Below, piece by piece: positions 15,301 through 30,300 of a stretch of DNA of 64,000 nucleotides; within the stretch, counting starts at the first letter, position 1; each line of letters starts with the position of its first letter. Both the position numbers and the translations under genes were made by a program. This stretch comes from Azorinus chamasolen. Its lineage: Eukaryota > Mollusca > Bivalvia > Cardiida > Solecurtidae. Below the pieces are notes generated by a model. It was not told where the DNA came from, ran no database searches, and saw nothing but the letters and a program-made list of their open reading frames with translations. Location of the stretch: assembly GCA_963576725.1 (NCBI GenBank), contig OY755240.1, forward strand, positions 35,486,163 to 35,550,162, written 5' to 3'.

Positions 15301-18300
15301 TTATAACATAATGAAGTTATATGCATGGATAAGAAAACAAGTTAAACAAAACTTATGTAAATTCTTCTCCATATTGACGAGTTATACATTATTATGGCAT
15401 TATGGTTAAGTTTGCAGAAAACAGAACTGTTTTATTGCATGTTTTTGAAACAATTTGATGATGACATGTTACAAAGATCAATTTCAGTTACTATATTTAG
15501 TATTTAGAAAAAATATGAAATGTAAAAAAAAAATTAAAATAGAAATAACATTGTATAGAAGGTGTTGAGAGTAGCACACAATGCAAGAGGTAGTCGTTAG
15601 ATCGGAATCGAGTGGTCTCTAGTCACTATTAAAAGCGCTTCGATGCTGTGATGAACCTTTGCACTTTTAAAGCTAGTGTTTCGTTTTGTTTAGCGGAGAG
15701 GCGTTCGTTGCCATACAATAAGTTATTTGTCGTTGCCGGGCAAGGGGTATCGGTGAAGACGTTTAAACGAACCTGGTTGTACAGATTACAATGTAATAGG
15801 AAATGGCTTACCGTTTCTATCGAGCCACAAATGCACATAGGTGATTCCACGAGAGAGCGTCTGTGAAGGTCATAGTTTAGTGAGCTGCAACCTAAACGTA
15901 GGAGCTGCAACCTAAACGTAGACGAGCATGTAAAACTTGACCTCGGCGCGTTCCGCAAGAGTAATTTGCCGGTGCTTTTTGCTTATGTCTGTTTAGAGAT
16001 GATTTGAACGTTTCTACAGAGGTTGAATTGCGAATGTCAGGAGACAAACTATTCCAGTCTCTGATAACAGATGTGAGAAAAGAAGATGAATAAAGACGTG
16101 TTCTTGCATATGGTAGGGGAATATCTTGGGCATTTCTGAGTGTGTAACGATTTTGTTGTGGTTGTGGAATAAGGTCAGAAAGGTACGTGGTGTAAGGTTA
16201 TGGGTCATTTTGAACATAAGGACAAGTTTGTGCTTTTTACGTCTGCTAGCCAGTGTTTCCCACCTTAGGTCATGAAGAAGAGAATCAATATTACATAACT
16301 TTGTTGCTCCAGATACAATTCTGCACTGCTTCTACATCAGTTTTCAATTCAACGGAGCAGTTATCCCAAACGACATTAGAATATTCCAAGACAGGGCGTA
16401 TAAAGGAGATGTACATCTGCTCAAGACAGGGCCTCGAGAGTACAAATTTCAACGATCTCATGATACCTATCCTTTTCCATGCTTTGTCGAGAATGAGCGA
16501 GATATGTGTTTTCCAACGAGCATCATCAGAACGTGTTAGTCCAAGATGTTTGTGTTTTGGTACATCGATAATTTGAGTGTTATTTAGGTATATAGGTGGA
16601 TGTTGCGGCTTAGATAACTTCTTAGAGAATAACATAGACTCGGTTTTAGAAGGATTGAATGAGACAAGCCATGACTGCGACCACGAGTGAATAGCTTGAA
16701 GATCTTCATTGAGTCTGGCTGCCGAAGAGATAGGATTTTCTACAACTATATACAGACTTGTGTCATCAGCAAATAATTTGATGTTTGATTGTATTTCATT
16801 AACAATATCATTAATATAGAGTAGAAAAAGCACAGGACCGAGAATAGAGCCTTGAGGAACACCAGCATTAATAGAAGACAGTTTTGAAGCTGAGTTTGCA
16901 ATGACTACGCGTTGTTGTCTAGATGACAAGTAGGAAGAAAACCATTTTAGTAAAAAGCCACGAATACCGACTGAGGATAGTTTGTAGATGAGACCTTTGT
17001 GCCATACCCTGTCGAAAGCTTTGGAGATGTCACAGAATACAGCTCGTACCTCCTTGCCTTCGTCAATAGCCTTACAAATGTCATGATATAAGAAGGTAAG
17101 TTGATTCACTGTTGAGTCGCCTTTTACGAAACCAGATTGATGCGGAGTAAGTATGTTGTTGAAGGTTAGGAAGTTGTATAAGTATTTATGTATACATCTT
17201 TCCATCACCTTACCAATACAGCTAAGAAGAGAGACTGGTCTATAATTAGACGGTTGAGAAGGGTCTCCTTTTTTAAAAATCGGAGTTACATTTGCCTGTT
17301 TCCATGCAGAAGGAAAAGTTGAACGATTAAGTAGAACGTTAAAGAAGGAGGACAATGGAAATGCAAGTTGGCGGGCTCCTTCTCGTAAGAGACGCGGTGA
17401 GATAAGATCTGGACCACTAGCCTTAGATGCGTCCATTACTGAAATAGCGTCAATTACGTCTTGTTGTGAAATGTAGATGTTATTTAGAGTAGGTATTTCG
17501 GTTTCTGCTAAATGAGGTAGAGTTGCGTCATTTTCATTGAGTTGTGACTGTTTGCAAAAGAAATCATTAAGTAAATTAGCCTTTTCATCATCTGTGGATG
17601 CAGTCTTGTCATTGGTCGATAATGTTGGAATAGAGGTTGTTTCTTTTTTATGTGAAAGTCTTTTGTAAAGTTTAAACCATTCTTTTGAAGTAGTTTTTGT
17701 GGAATTCATTTTTTCAATTAACTTATTTTGATATTCAGATTTAGATTTTCGTACTGCGTTAGTAACGTTGTTTCTAGCTTTTCTAAATTCAGCCCAACGA
17801 TATTCAGTATTTTCAACCTTAGCTTTTTTGTGTAGTTTGTTGCGTTTCCGAATAAGTTTCTTAATGTTATTATTTATCCACGGAATATCACCAGGCCTAA
17901 TTGTAACGAGCTTATTTGGAATGGTATCGGACGCATTTGATAAAATAATTTGTGCAATCGTATTGGAGACGGCTTCGGTATTTTCAGAAGACAAAACTGT
18001 GTCCCACTCTACTGAGCTCAATTTATCCCGGAAGCTTGGATAATCGGCTCTGTCATAGAGCCAAATTCGTCGTTTAAATGAACGTGGCAAGACTTTTTTA
18101 AATTTAAGTATAGTTACAACGGGACAGTGGAACCGAATAAGGTCGGGTATAAATGGCGCTGCGACATAACTTGTACAGATAATGTGGACATTATTTACAA
18201 AAATCAAGTCAATTAAGGACGAAGAATGTTCAGTGTAGTATGTTGGGGGTTTTTATAAGCTGTTCAGCATTATAAGAGTTTATTAATCTGGTCATTTTGG

Positions 18301-21300
18301 TGGACTGGGGATTTAGCAAGTTCATATTAAAATCTCCTGTTATGACAATATTCTCGCAGGGTTGGGTATAAGCTAGGTCAATAGATTGTTCCATTAATTG
18401 CCAATACTGGTTGTTTGAATCTGGAGGTCTGTAGATCCCCCCTAAAAGCACTGTTTTATGTTGGATAGTAAGCTCGACCCACATGGCCTCGAGACCATTT
18501 AATGTGAGATCTACTCTCTCTTTGGCGATAATTCCATCACGGACATAGATAGCTACCCCTCCACCCATTCTACCCCGTCTGTCACAGCGATAAGGCGCAC
18601 CAAAATTCTGAATGCGAATATCCTCGTTTTTTATATTTTCAGAAAGCCAGGTTTCAGTAAAGACTAGAACATCATAAGGTTGTGCCTCGATATCAAGGAT
18701 ATCTATTTTAGGTTTTAAGCTCTGTATATTCAATTGCATTACGCTAAAACCACTATTTGCAATGTCGTTATACAGAGAATCTTCAGAGGAGTCAGAGCTA
18801 GTACAGCTATCTGAGGCAGAAGTTGGACCAGGATTTGGATGTATGTCACCACTAACAAGAAGTAGAGAAGTGCAGATGAAAATGTACATATATTGTATTT
18901 TCAAGTTTAAAGGCTCAGTCAATGTATATGATATGACCGAAATGTAAGTTAGTGCATCGAAAAAGTGACAATTCGACTCAAGACGGCATAGTGACTTATA
19001 TGTAGCTAGACAATTCATCACGGCGGATGATACCTAGTGTGTGGACGAAAAGCCGCCATACGTATCGTGTAGAGATAGCTCAAAGTCTTCACTAACGACA
19101 AACCGGTCGCAATGTGTGCAGGGAAAGTCATGAAAAGAAATGAAAAAACAAAAAGTTTGACAAAAACGTGTTCTGCCATTAATGGATTGATAGTAAAGAT
19201 TCAGTTACCAGCTTTAAATGGGCGAAAACGAAAGTCAAGAAATAATACGGAATGGCCTTAAACTACTCTAGGCTTAGGTTATTTTCTACTAGAAATGAAG
19301 AATGCGTATGGAGTTAAATCAGTTATCTCGATATCTCTATGTGCAGATTTTCATTCCTAAAACTAAGGGATGATTTTGTGAGTCAAAAACACAACATCGC
19401 AGGCATCAAATATGCAAACTGTGTTATTCCTGATCAGACACCATCTCACCGAGACAGTGTCTGCTCAGGGGTCTCACTATCTGTAAGGCACTGAGCTATA
19501 ATCTCAATTCATTATACATAAAACAATAACAGCAAACATTCTAAGTAAAGTCTACAAGCCGATCTTCTCCGATCAGGCGCATACTCACTGAGACAGTGCC
19601 CGGAGTCAGGGACCTCACGGCCTGCAGATTCCCGAGCCTTAAGTTAAAAGATCAGACATAATGCAATGGTAGCAAGCACCTGATGTCAACTGTTCAAGAA
19701 ATGGGTTATTCCCAATCAAGCACCATCTCACTAGGACAGCGCCCGATAATGATCCTCACGGCTTGTAGTATCATTAGCTTTAACCCTTTACCCAAAGCCA
19801 GTATCCAGTTATGAAGACAGGTGACCACTTAAGGCAGTTTGAAAGCAAAGCAGGATGCGCCTTAAGGCGCATTCTGCTTTACTTTCAGCCCGCCTCAAGC
19901 TACCACCTGACATATAGAAAATATTCTTGGTGTTTGTTCATAACTGTATAAATTTGAACCATTTTTTCAGAGGAGGGTAAAATTAAAATGTACCAAAAAG
20001 CGCTTCCACAGGGAAAGGGTTAAACTAAATTAGATTAAACATAATACAATGACTGCAAGTTTGATACTGAAGTAAAATTTGCTTGTTGTATTGCTCCTGA
20101 TCAAACACCATCTCACTGAGACGGCGTCTGACCAGGGGCTTCGCCGTTTGTAAAATTCATAATACAAAGACAGTCAGTCTGAGCTTTAAACACAAACAAT
20201 TAGACACAATACAATGACAGCAAGCAAGCAAAATCAAGTTTACGAACTCTGTTACACCCGATCAGACACCATCTCGCCGAGATCGCGTCCGATCAGAGGC
20301 CCCGCCGTTTCTAGTATTCATAATACAAAGACAGAATAATCCTGAGCCTAAATCTCACGACCTAAATCTCAAATCAGAGGCATCGTTGTTATTAGCATTC
20401 ATAATACATGTACCAAGACAGTAAGCCTGAGCTTTAAACTCAAAACATTAGACATAATACCAATAACAACAGCAAGCATCTAAAGTCAACTCGATAAGAC
20501 CATCTCACTGAAAGATCGCCCGGTCAGAGGCTTCACAATGTTCAGCATCCTGAGTCTTAATCTTAAAACATTACACTAAATAGAATGTCGACAAGCACTT
20601 GAATACAGAATGTGCAGGTCGTGATGTCCCTGTTCAAACCCCATCTCACAATGATGGTGTCCGATCAGGGACCTCACTGTTTATGGTATCTCAAAACATT
20701 AGATATAATATTGAGCCAAATATCACACAATAAGGCACAATACAATGGCGACTAGCATTTAAAGTTTAATTTGCAAATTGTGTTGCTGCTGATCTGACAC
20801 CATATCATCGAGACTGCGCTTGATTAAGGGCTTCACTGTTTAACCCATTAATCCCTAGCGGCGCTTATACCTGTATTTTACAAACAGTATACAAATAAAG
20901 AGTGCACTTGTCCTATGCAAACATTGCAGTCCCAGATCAGGTGGCTCCTCAAGGAACTCTCTGACTAGGGTCTTCACTGTCTGTAATTTTGCTGTATGTT
21001 AAAAAATAAAAAGAAATGGACTAGACTTAACCGAACACTGGAAGTGTCCATTTTTGGATTGTCAGGAAGTAATGGGTTATTGTATATGGTGCTCGAAACT
21101 CACAAGCGTTAAACATAATGTGATGACAGAAGCAAGCATTTAAAATCAAGATTTCAACCGTGTAGCTCCCGATCATGCACCATCTCACCGAGACCGCTGC
21201 CGATCAGGGACCTCGCCGCTTTTAACATTCATAATAGAAAGGCGGTAAGCCTGAGCTTTAATCTCATGACATTAGACATGGTGCAGTGGTGGTAAACGTT

Positions 21301-24300
21301 TAAGGTAAAGTTTACAAATTGTGTTGCTCCCGATCAGGCACAATCTCACCGAGACCGTGCAAGATCAGGGGTTCCTCGTTTCTAGCATTCATATTACAAA
21401 GGCAGTAAGCCTGGGCTATAAAGAGTACATGTACATTTGTTCTGTGCAAAAAGTGCAGACCCAGATCAGATGGTTCACAAAGGAGCTCTCGGATCAGGGT
21501 CTACACTGTTTGCTATATATTAAGAATAGGCCAAATAGACCAGACTTTACCGGACACTATAAATGTCCATTTTGAAGTTTCAGGAAGGAATGAGTTATGG
21601 TATACGGTGCTCTAAACTCAAAAACGTCAACCATAACACATTGACAGCAAACATGCACTTAGAATCAAGATTGCAAACCGTGCAGCTCCCGATCATGCAA
21701 CATCTCATCAAGACCGCGTCTAATCAGGGCATTGCCGCTTCTAGCATTTATAATAGAAAGACAGTGAGCCCGATCCTTAAACTCAAGACATTAAACATAA
21801 AACAACGATAGCAGACCCTTTAAAGTAAAGTTTGCAAACTGTGTTGCTCCCGACCAGACATTACCTTCTAGAGCTAGCGTCCGGTCGGAGACCTCATCAT
21901 TTGCAGCATTCAGAGACTTGAGCTCAAAACATCAGAGGTCACTGTTTAAGCGTTTACATCCGGAGCTTTGGGCTCAAAATATTAGATATGATACAATGAC
22001 ATCAAGCGTCTAAAGTCAAATTTGCAAACTGTGTTGTTTCTGTTCAGACATCATCGTACATAGATGGTGTCTGATCAGGGATCCCACCGTTTGTAGTACT
22101 TCAATACTGCATACTTTTGAAAAGATCAACAGCTAAACTGTTCTACATGTCAACAAGGACATTCCCTTATTTGGATGTACCATGATTGCTATTATTATAT
22201 CAAGAATTAAGCATGCGATTACTAAAGCTCTGAGTGTAAAATTCAATATATGAAAATTCATTTAAATAGTATACGTAATGCTATGGTAATAATAGGACAC
22301 GTCTACAGTCAAACCTGTCTCGAGCTATCCTAACTATAAAATATGTACATTTAATGGGCGCTTAGGCTGATGGATGCATATTGCAGGTTGAAAGCAACGT
22401 ACAAAATTCACACATTAATTCTTGCATTACTTCCAGCACACACCCATTGATCACCTATCGATAGTGATCACAACATTTCCTGATAAGACGGTTGCTAAAT
22501 GCAGAGTGTACTGTATGTAAGATAGAAAATGAATGCTAACCAATACACGCTCTAGGTAAGGACTAGAAAATGTATAATTGAGACGATTTAGCACGGGTAG
22601 CACGTGACTGGTCAACGTTAACTGTAATGTATTATGTGGAAACTATAGTATACTGCGCACAAAAAGTAAGTAGTATGCTAGTGTAGCACACATGGCAGTC
22701 ATTCAGTTTCAGTCACTGATATCAAGTTTGACCTTAAGGTCTGCAAGCTGACATTTAGTTTGAACTCTATGCACCTTACTGCTGTTGTCCTTGACCAGGA
22801 TAACGCCGTCAGATGTCCATGCGCTATCGATACACTTCTTCCTAGAAAGGAGTCGACACTGGTAAAAAAGTTCGCTTCTCGGGCGCGTAAGGTCTTCGTT
22901 AATAAACGAGTCTTCAAATGCGGACGCACGTAGTTTCGACTTCCTTGTATAGAGTTTCGCCCTTGACCTATATGAGCTGAACTTAACGATGATGTCTCGG
23001 GGCTTGGTTCTACCGGCGTCTGTGCCGTCAGGGGATCGTGGCGGGCCCAGTCGATGGCTACGGTCTATGTCGTCTACCGTGATGTTTGCGTTGACGGCAT
23101 TGGCAACTTCGAGGATGATCTCGTCCGTATCCTCGCCTGTAGTTTCCTTGATCCCAGACAATCGTAAGCAATTTCTGCGACTGTACTGGTTGGCTTGATC
23201 CAGGGAATCCTCAACCCTTTCGAGTCTTTCTTCGAGACTCTGGACCTTCTCTTTCAGCGTCGTGTTTTCTGATCGCAGTTCTTTTATTTCATTACGGAGC
23301 TCGTTTACTACCCCGTCCGTGATACGGTCGACGATTCTATCCAAGTCTTCATCACAAATGCGGACTCGGGAACTGGAAGTGTCCATCTCTGAATTTCCGG
23401 TAGTGTTCGAAGAAACAGAGAGAGAGCGGGGTTTCTTAGCGTCGTTCGGATCGAACGGCGATGTCAGTTCCCGTTTGTTACTTTCACTTGAGGCTGTCTT
23501 TGCGGGAGTTGAAATTTCGCTCATTGCACCTAACTTTCCTCGAGCAGTATAGCCAAGGAATTTCCGAGCGTGAACCGTAGACAATCGGCAACTACGGTCG
23601 TTGAAAAATACTAAGTATACAATATCAATGTATGGACGTTCACAAAGTATGGTCAGTCAAGCGAAACACAAGCAGACATACCAATAGTTTAGCTCCAAAT
23701 TCACTGTTTCAAATGAATGTTATCCATAAACGCTGATTCAATGCGTTTGAAAGCTTTCTAATCCATTCCGTATGTGAAATTCGCGAACTAATTCACCGCC
23801 TATCAAGAGAAATTACATTGTTTCAATCCTTGGAAAAATATCTAGACTGCCATTTTTTAACCGGAAGTTGTACAAGAAGAAATTCATTGATGCAAAGCAT
23901 CAGAAGGCGCGTATTACTGAATAATACTGAAACCTATTTTACATGTATATAATATTTAAGGAATGTCAACAAAATGTCTAAATGTTTTAGATCTACTCAT
24001 TAGTAACGCAACAATAGATTTTTCAGTTTCATCACAAAGGGCCTTTGAAACGGCAGCCATTTTAGTCGGGTGGCCCTTGTTATACAATAACCAGTTCAGT
24101 CTCACACTGGACCCCTTATCCCCTTTCAGGTTAAATATACATGTAAGAAAGTATGACATCGTGAATATTTTATAATGGCATGAGCACACATATATCCAAT
24201 TTCTAATCTGAACAATTTCTTAAGTTCAAAGCTTATTGCAGGCCTAAAGTAATGCTGAAAACTCCTGTAGGTATTTTAGACACGATAGTATTTTTTTTCA

Positions 24301-27300
24301 TAACAACTCCGTACTGTATATTATCCAATTCGAGATATCAACTGTATGTCTAAATAAAATGCCAAAGAGTATCATATGTAACTGTAGCCTTGGCACTTTG
24401 AATCTAGAGTAACTGGCCATCTCATCAAGATCCAAATTGCCTGACGTACAGTAACAGTGATTTTTCATGTAAGTGACATTATGACGATAAATTAGTGGCG
24501 TTTACATAATGAAATTTGAAAACTGGAAGCTTTCACCATGGCAGAAACTTTTACATCAGATCTATATTAGTTCATAAGTAAACAGAGCAGATTCAGCAGG
24601 AGCCATCTATATTGAGTCTACTCTAGGTTTACCCTGTTTGCAAAGATGTATCTATGAAGTAAAAGATTATGCCTGGGTCTTAAATCATGCTCTAGCATAA
24701 AATAGGTGTATATATTAATTAAAAACACTAATGATTACATATTATTAATAAACCGCAGTTCTACATTCAATTACATTACTTAAGAGCACATTTCGCGGGA
24801 TTTAGTACTGTGGCGAAAGCAGCAAGTAATCCGTTTTCCCGGTAAATGCCATCAATATATTAATGATGTGTTCATATATTCAGGCTTACATCGGTATATT
24901 TATGCCAAATATATTTAAAATATATATTCATATCATTTATAATAACTAATCAGTAGCCGTTATTGATTTTTAATCCTCCTTTCGCCTGCTTTCGCCTCAT
25001 TTCGCCAAATATCCTCCTTCCGTGATTTAGTCATACTCGGTTTCACAACATCTTAGAATTTGGTGGTTATCGTTATAATGATCTTGCCGTTGCGGTATTA
25101 CATTTTGTATTAGCCCCGACCATAGGAGAAATAATTTTCTAATATTTTCATTTCCAAAATACAAACAAGCATACAGTGGAAACAGATCAGTCGACCTGTT
25201 TCAAACTATATAGAATGTATTATTCCAAGCATACTGTTTTTACACTCATAACCCACAAATTACAGTTCCACCGTATTCTCACAAGTATTGATAAATCAGC
25301 CCTCCTACCAGTGAAATTCCACCGAAAGAGTTCCATATAGAGGCGGGGACTTAATGTCCCCGCGCCAACAATAAAGGTTGGCAAAGTGGGACACCCTGTT
25401 TGGATTCAGATCTAATACCAAGTAACTGTCTGACCAAAATCTAAACTGTTTACAACTTGTGACAATTTTGCCTTAGGTCAAAATGCCTAAAACTGATCTT
25501 TTAGAAATTCAAATGATGACAAACCTGAAGCAGACGATATTACAGATCTCTGCAGCTTGCTTAATCCTTACAATGCTGAGTGATGTTTCGTTTGCAACAA
25601 TTGCCGTCTGCTTCAATTCTTCAATAAACTTTCTTTCATTTTATGCAAAAATATGGCCAAGATGACAAACAGTTTGGATCCAGATGGGACGCAGAATTAT
25701 GTGGCCTCTCATCTGGATCCAAACTGTTTACATAGGTAATCACAGTTTCGCCGCTAGCGTGCAAAGAGTTAAGCGTATGACCTCTAGAGATTTTAGCATG
25801 ATGTAACAGTTGCCCTGCACTACTGACCACCAGTGATGTAACCTTTATACTATAGTTTCTGATGTGAAGAATAGAAGAAGTCTTCTTTTTTTTTTTATTT
25901 AACCCTTAATTTCCCCATATAAACTTGTTTTCATGCATCTGCAAACAGATTCGACCCAGATAAGACAGCTCGCTCCCATAGGATCAGGGTATGCTCTGTT
26001 TGCTAATGGATCCACCTTCCATATTTCATTATAAATATTTTGTAAGATTCCGGAACCGGATTGTAAGCCAAGCACTGCACATGCGCGTATTCTCTTAGGG
26101 GGATTCCCGCTAGGTAGAGCTCGTGCAATAGGGTTTTCCGTGAAAGTTCGAGTCACAATCCATTTTATAAGGATTTCGGCAAAGCCGAAACCCTAAAACC
26201 AAATTTAAGCACAGTGAGATGCACAAACGTGTATTGCATTTCGATACCAATGTTAATCAACTTTAGCATTACAGATTCAGATCTAATATAGAATTATTTC
26301 TATAAACTTAAGCATTACAGATCTAGATCTACAATTGAATTATTTCTATAAAAAACGTCTGGATATTAGTTGCATTCTTATAACACATAACCATTAGGGA
26401 GATGATGGAAGTCCCGCCTTGGAACGCCAGTGACAACCGTCACTGGGAATTTAAACCGGTTATGGGGCACCCAGCCTCACATTTATTGCATTCCCATCCT
26501 AAAAGACAAAGTGTAAATAAACGTATCCCCTCTTCGACTAATCTACAACAACCGCGATTGCAAATACAGTGGTGAATTTAAGTGAGAAAAAACTGGATCC
26601 ACCTATCGCTAGTGTACTCATTGATTGAGCTGCAAACAAAGTAACTATAGAAAGGTAGTACAAACGAGATAGTACCATAAAAGTATAATAAAAGTCCATG
26701 TTGCTTGCATGATGATTTATCCTAACCATTGACTGTATGGCAAAATTATATAATGCAATCAATATACAAGTGTTAGAGTTACAAATGTATGCAACAAGTC
26801 TGTTTATCTAAAACGTCTTTAAAATAATTTTAAATGCATTACGATTAAGTCAGAGGATGGTCACTGATCAACAACATTATGCAAAACCCGCTGACTTAGG
26901 TAGGATTTTCACGTTCCTTTTAAATTTGATATTTTCAAAAAGAGCAGGTTCCAACGTCGACCAACCGCGGTAAATACAATTAGTTTGTGTCTAAATATTT
27001 GCATGATCTGGTGATCAGAGACATTTTGTTTCATTTCATTTCTATATGATAAGAAGAATATTGTATTCGTGTTCATTACGAATTGTTTTCATGAAACTCG
27101 TTTCATAAAAACAATTTGTAATGAACACTCATGATCCTCTATATATTACACGCCGGTACGCCAAGTAGGCCTACACTGTAGGCACGTGAGTTAAGTTATA
27201 AGTAATAACATAGGTATACACATACATGCACGCATGCAGGCACGCACATGCAGCATGCTCGTACGCACACACGCACGAACGCATACACATTGCACAGACA

Positions 27301-30300
27301 ATACATGAGAATATTAGTTGCTCTACCTGTTGCGTGGTTCTTCACTTCTGTCAGTCTTTCCTCAAATTCCTGGCTTGTAAAGTGCGCAAGGTGGAGATTC
27401 CGTGTAATTTCCAAGTCTTGGTTTGGAAATTCGTTGTTGAAGGTTTCCTGTAAAGAGCTACATATCCCCTCCTTGCTGTAAATAATACCTGTGTGAACGA
27501 AAAACTCGTAGAGTTGATGAATGAATGAAGTACAGTAGAAACTGTCTTAAGTGACCATCAAAAAAGGTCTAAGTGAGGGTCTGTTAGGCAGGTGGTAGCC
27601 TCGTGCAGGTAAAAGTACTGCGTAAAGCTCCTATAGGAGCTTTCAGCATTACGTTCGTCTTACATTTAACAACAACCTGCCTTTAATATTTTTATGACCA
27701 ATAAATGAATGATGGCTTTAAATACTACTGTGTAGTAAAACACCTCACTAACGAGGTGAAATTAAAAAATGAACCTGCATCTACATAAACAGGGAATTAT
27801 GCAAAAGGTAAGATAAGCGACCTGATACTTTTACATTCCGAGTAAGACTTCTTTTGAAAGCGTGTGAGATTTCACTACTTTGTATTGTTGTATTAAGTGC
27901 ATTTTCACTAGTTTATGTTTATTTTGTTTTAACCCATTACCTCATAGGCTATTTTTAGATACAACCTCTTTGAATAAATCTACCGAAAAGGAGCATTAAC
28001 TAGAGAAAAGGAAACTTTTAGAATTTTGTAGTTCTGAAACCATTGTGATAAATAGAGTATTTGCTCCTAATTGTGATAATAGACCATTTGCTCATTAGGA
28101 GCAAATGCTCTATTTATCACAATGGTTTCAAACTGTGACTTTTACAGAGTCGTCAAAAATCGTCAATATAAGGGAATGGGTTAAGTGTTGGATGTTTTAT
28201 TTTGTTTGCTTGTTTTGTTAGCGTGCATAATCGGATGTGTCCAAGTGCTGTAAAACTCATGTCTATGACATGTCAGTACTTTATAATGTACATTTGTATT
28301 CTGTTACAATATGCATCAGGAATGGTTTTTGAAACCATCGAAACTGTCTTTAATTATATACTTCATTGATTTACATTCAATGTTTTTTTGTTTTTTTTGT
28401 TTTCATTTATACATATAGTGTTGCAATGGTGCCATGAATTACAAGTTATGATATACAAACAATGTATATCTAGCTCAGCTGACTCAGTCTGTACACCGAG
28501 TTTCCATAGGCTATAGTGTTACTAGTGTTGGGTATTAAACGTCCTAGAGATGTTTATCAGAAGTAAATGACACACACCACTTACACCCCTGAAAATACAT
28601 TTTCATCGCCGTGATACTACTCCTACGTAGCTACATTGTTTATATTTATCAATTAGGGCCCCAAAATGAGAGAGGTAAACTAAAGATTGCCTAACAACGT
28701 GCATTGTCATATGACCTGTTCACTGTGCTTATCTGGTACAATTCTTACCAATATTTTTCCATGCAAAGGTTTTGAGGACCAGTATAAAAGCCTCGGTAAT
28801 GTCTGTGAATGTCCAGTAGGTGCTTATGGCCGTGTCATTCTGTCTCTCAGGGCGTGGTAACCACGTGACTGTGGGTACAGGGTATGGCCTCAGAACTGAC
28901 ATCAATTTCGCTACGATATCCATCGCTAAAAAGGAAAACACTAATATGAGAATACTTGTTGTGTTGCAAAGTAAATTCCTCTGATCTTTGTAGTCAGTGA
29001 GCCGTATGATATGTGTAGTCAGTGAGCCGTATACATATGATCTATGTAGTCAGTGAGCCGTATATGTGTAGTCAGTGAGCCGTATACCTATGATCTATGT
29101 AATTAGTGAGCCGTATACCTATGATCTGTGTAGTCAGTGAGCCGTATGATCTGTGTAGTCAGTGAGCCGTATACTTCATGTCATGTATATCAAATATCAA
29201 TGTAGATCATGAAAATATGTTTTCATTAAGAACAGTTTTTACAATTCACTGCAATTACCAGGACAATGCCTGAAATGAAAAAGCTTATCTAGCGTGGCGC
29301 AGGAAAACAGTTTGGTCGCGCTTATACGTTAGTATCTTGAAAGAGCCGTTATGCGTAACTAACCTCGGTGTTCAACGCCAACCTTTGTTTAGAACATTAG
29401 TACATTCCTACAATCATGTTATTTAATAAAACGTTTCGTAGTTCAATAGTTGTCGTGCATTTTGTGTGGTGTTGAATATAAAACTGCGTTCTACATACTG
29501 ACATTTTTAATATTTCACCATCGTTTTGAATACGAACCCTATCAACTGGAAATCAAGTAGTGTCATGTGATAAATCAACAATAATACAAACGGATACATT
29601 TCAAATGCTCATAATTACACGTATTTTAACTGGGCGATGAATGTTTATTTTCATCGAGTTAACTGAAATACGTGTAATAAGAAGCAAACATTCCCGAGCG
29701 TCTTACGAGTTTATTAAAAATTATTATAATATAAAAAGGGAACATGTATGCTATATTACCTGTTTATAAAGGAACACGTCTACAATGCAGAAATAGATTT
29801 TAGTAGCCTGTGCCTGAACCAGAGATTTTTCTTTAAACAGCCTAGGGTTGACACGGAAGCTATTACAACTCCTTAAGTCAGCCTATGAAACCCTAAGACC
29901 AAATCAACGGATGTATGTCAAATAATGTAGACACACACCGATCTGTCCGCCAGGGCGGCATACTGGCTTCCTTTACCTTGACCAATAACCTTACAAGACC
30001 TAGAAACATCGGGTATGTATTTACAGTTATGACTGTAACGGGACGCAATTTTATGTTGTCGATAGCATTTTACTGATCGCATTAACTCCCATGGATCCCC
30101 CAAGCTAATAGACCAAGTATATGTGTACTGCAAAATGGAAGGTTTACATTATTGAGGATAAGACCCATGTAGAGGTGTTCAGAACAAGACGAAGCACTCC
30201 CCCAATTCGATATATTATATGGCAGTATGTATATATATATATATATATATATATCGAATCCCACTGGTATAAAACAATACTTAAAGATGAAGATTCATTC

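Larger units (their letters stand above)
19390..22110. repeat. Divergent ~170-bp repeat array with palindromic core
   Basis: About a dozen units share TGCAAACTGTGTTGCTCCCG, GATCAGACACCATCTCACCG AGAC and the inverted GATCAGGG(AC)CTC.CCGTTT, then ATTCATAATA.AAAGACAGTAA, GCCTGAGCTTTAAACTCA and ACATAATACAATGACAGCAA. Units are visible at about 19420, 19565, 19710, 20090, 20260, 20490, 20620, 20780, 21160, 21320, 21690, 21850 and 22040. Distances vary because of deletions and the MITE insertions listed separately. Each core is a quasi-palindrome of the GATCAGAC...GTC.GATC type. Confidence 0.85.

Noticed and set aside
27327..27478. Alternative acceptor TTATTTACAG for exon 3
   Set aside because: It would start the exon in the wrong phase and lose the conserved GIIYS segment. 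The acceptor ten bases upstream restores both.
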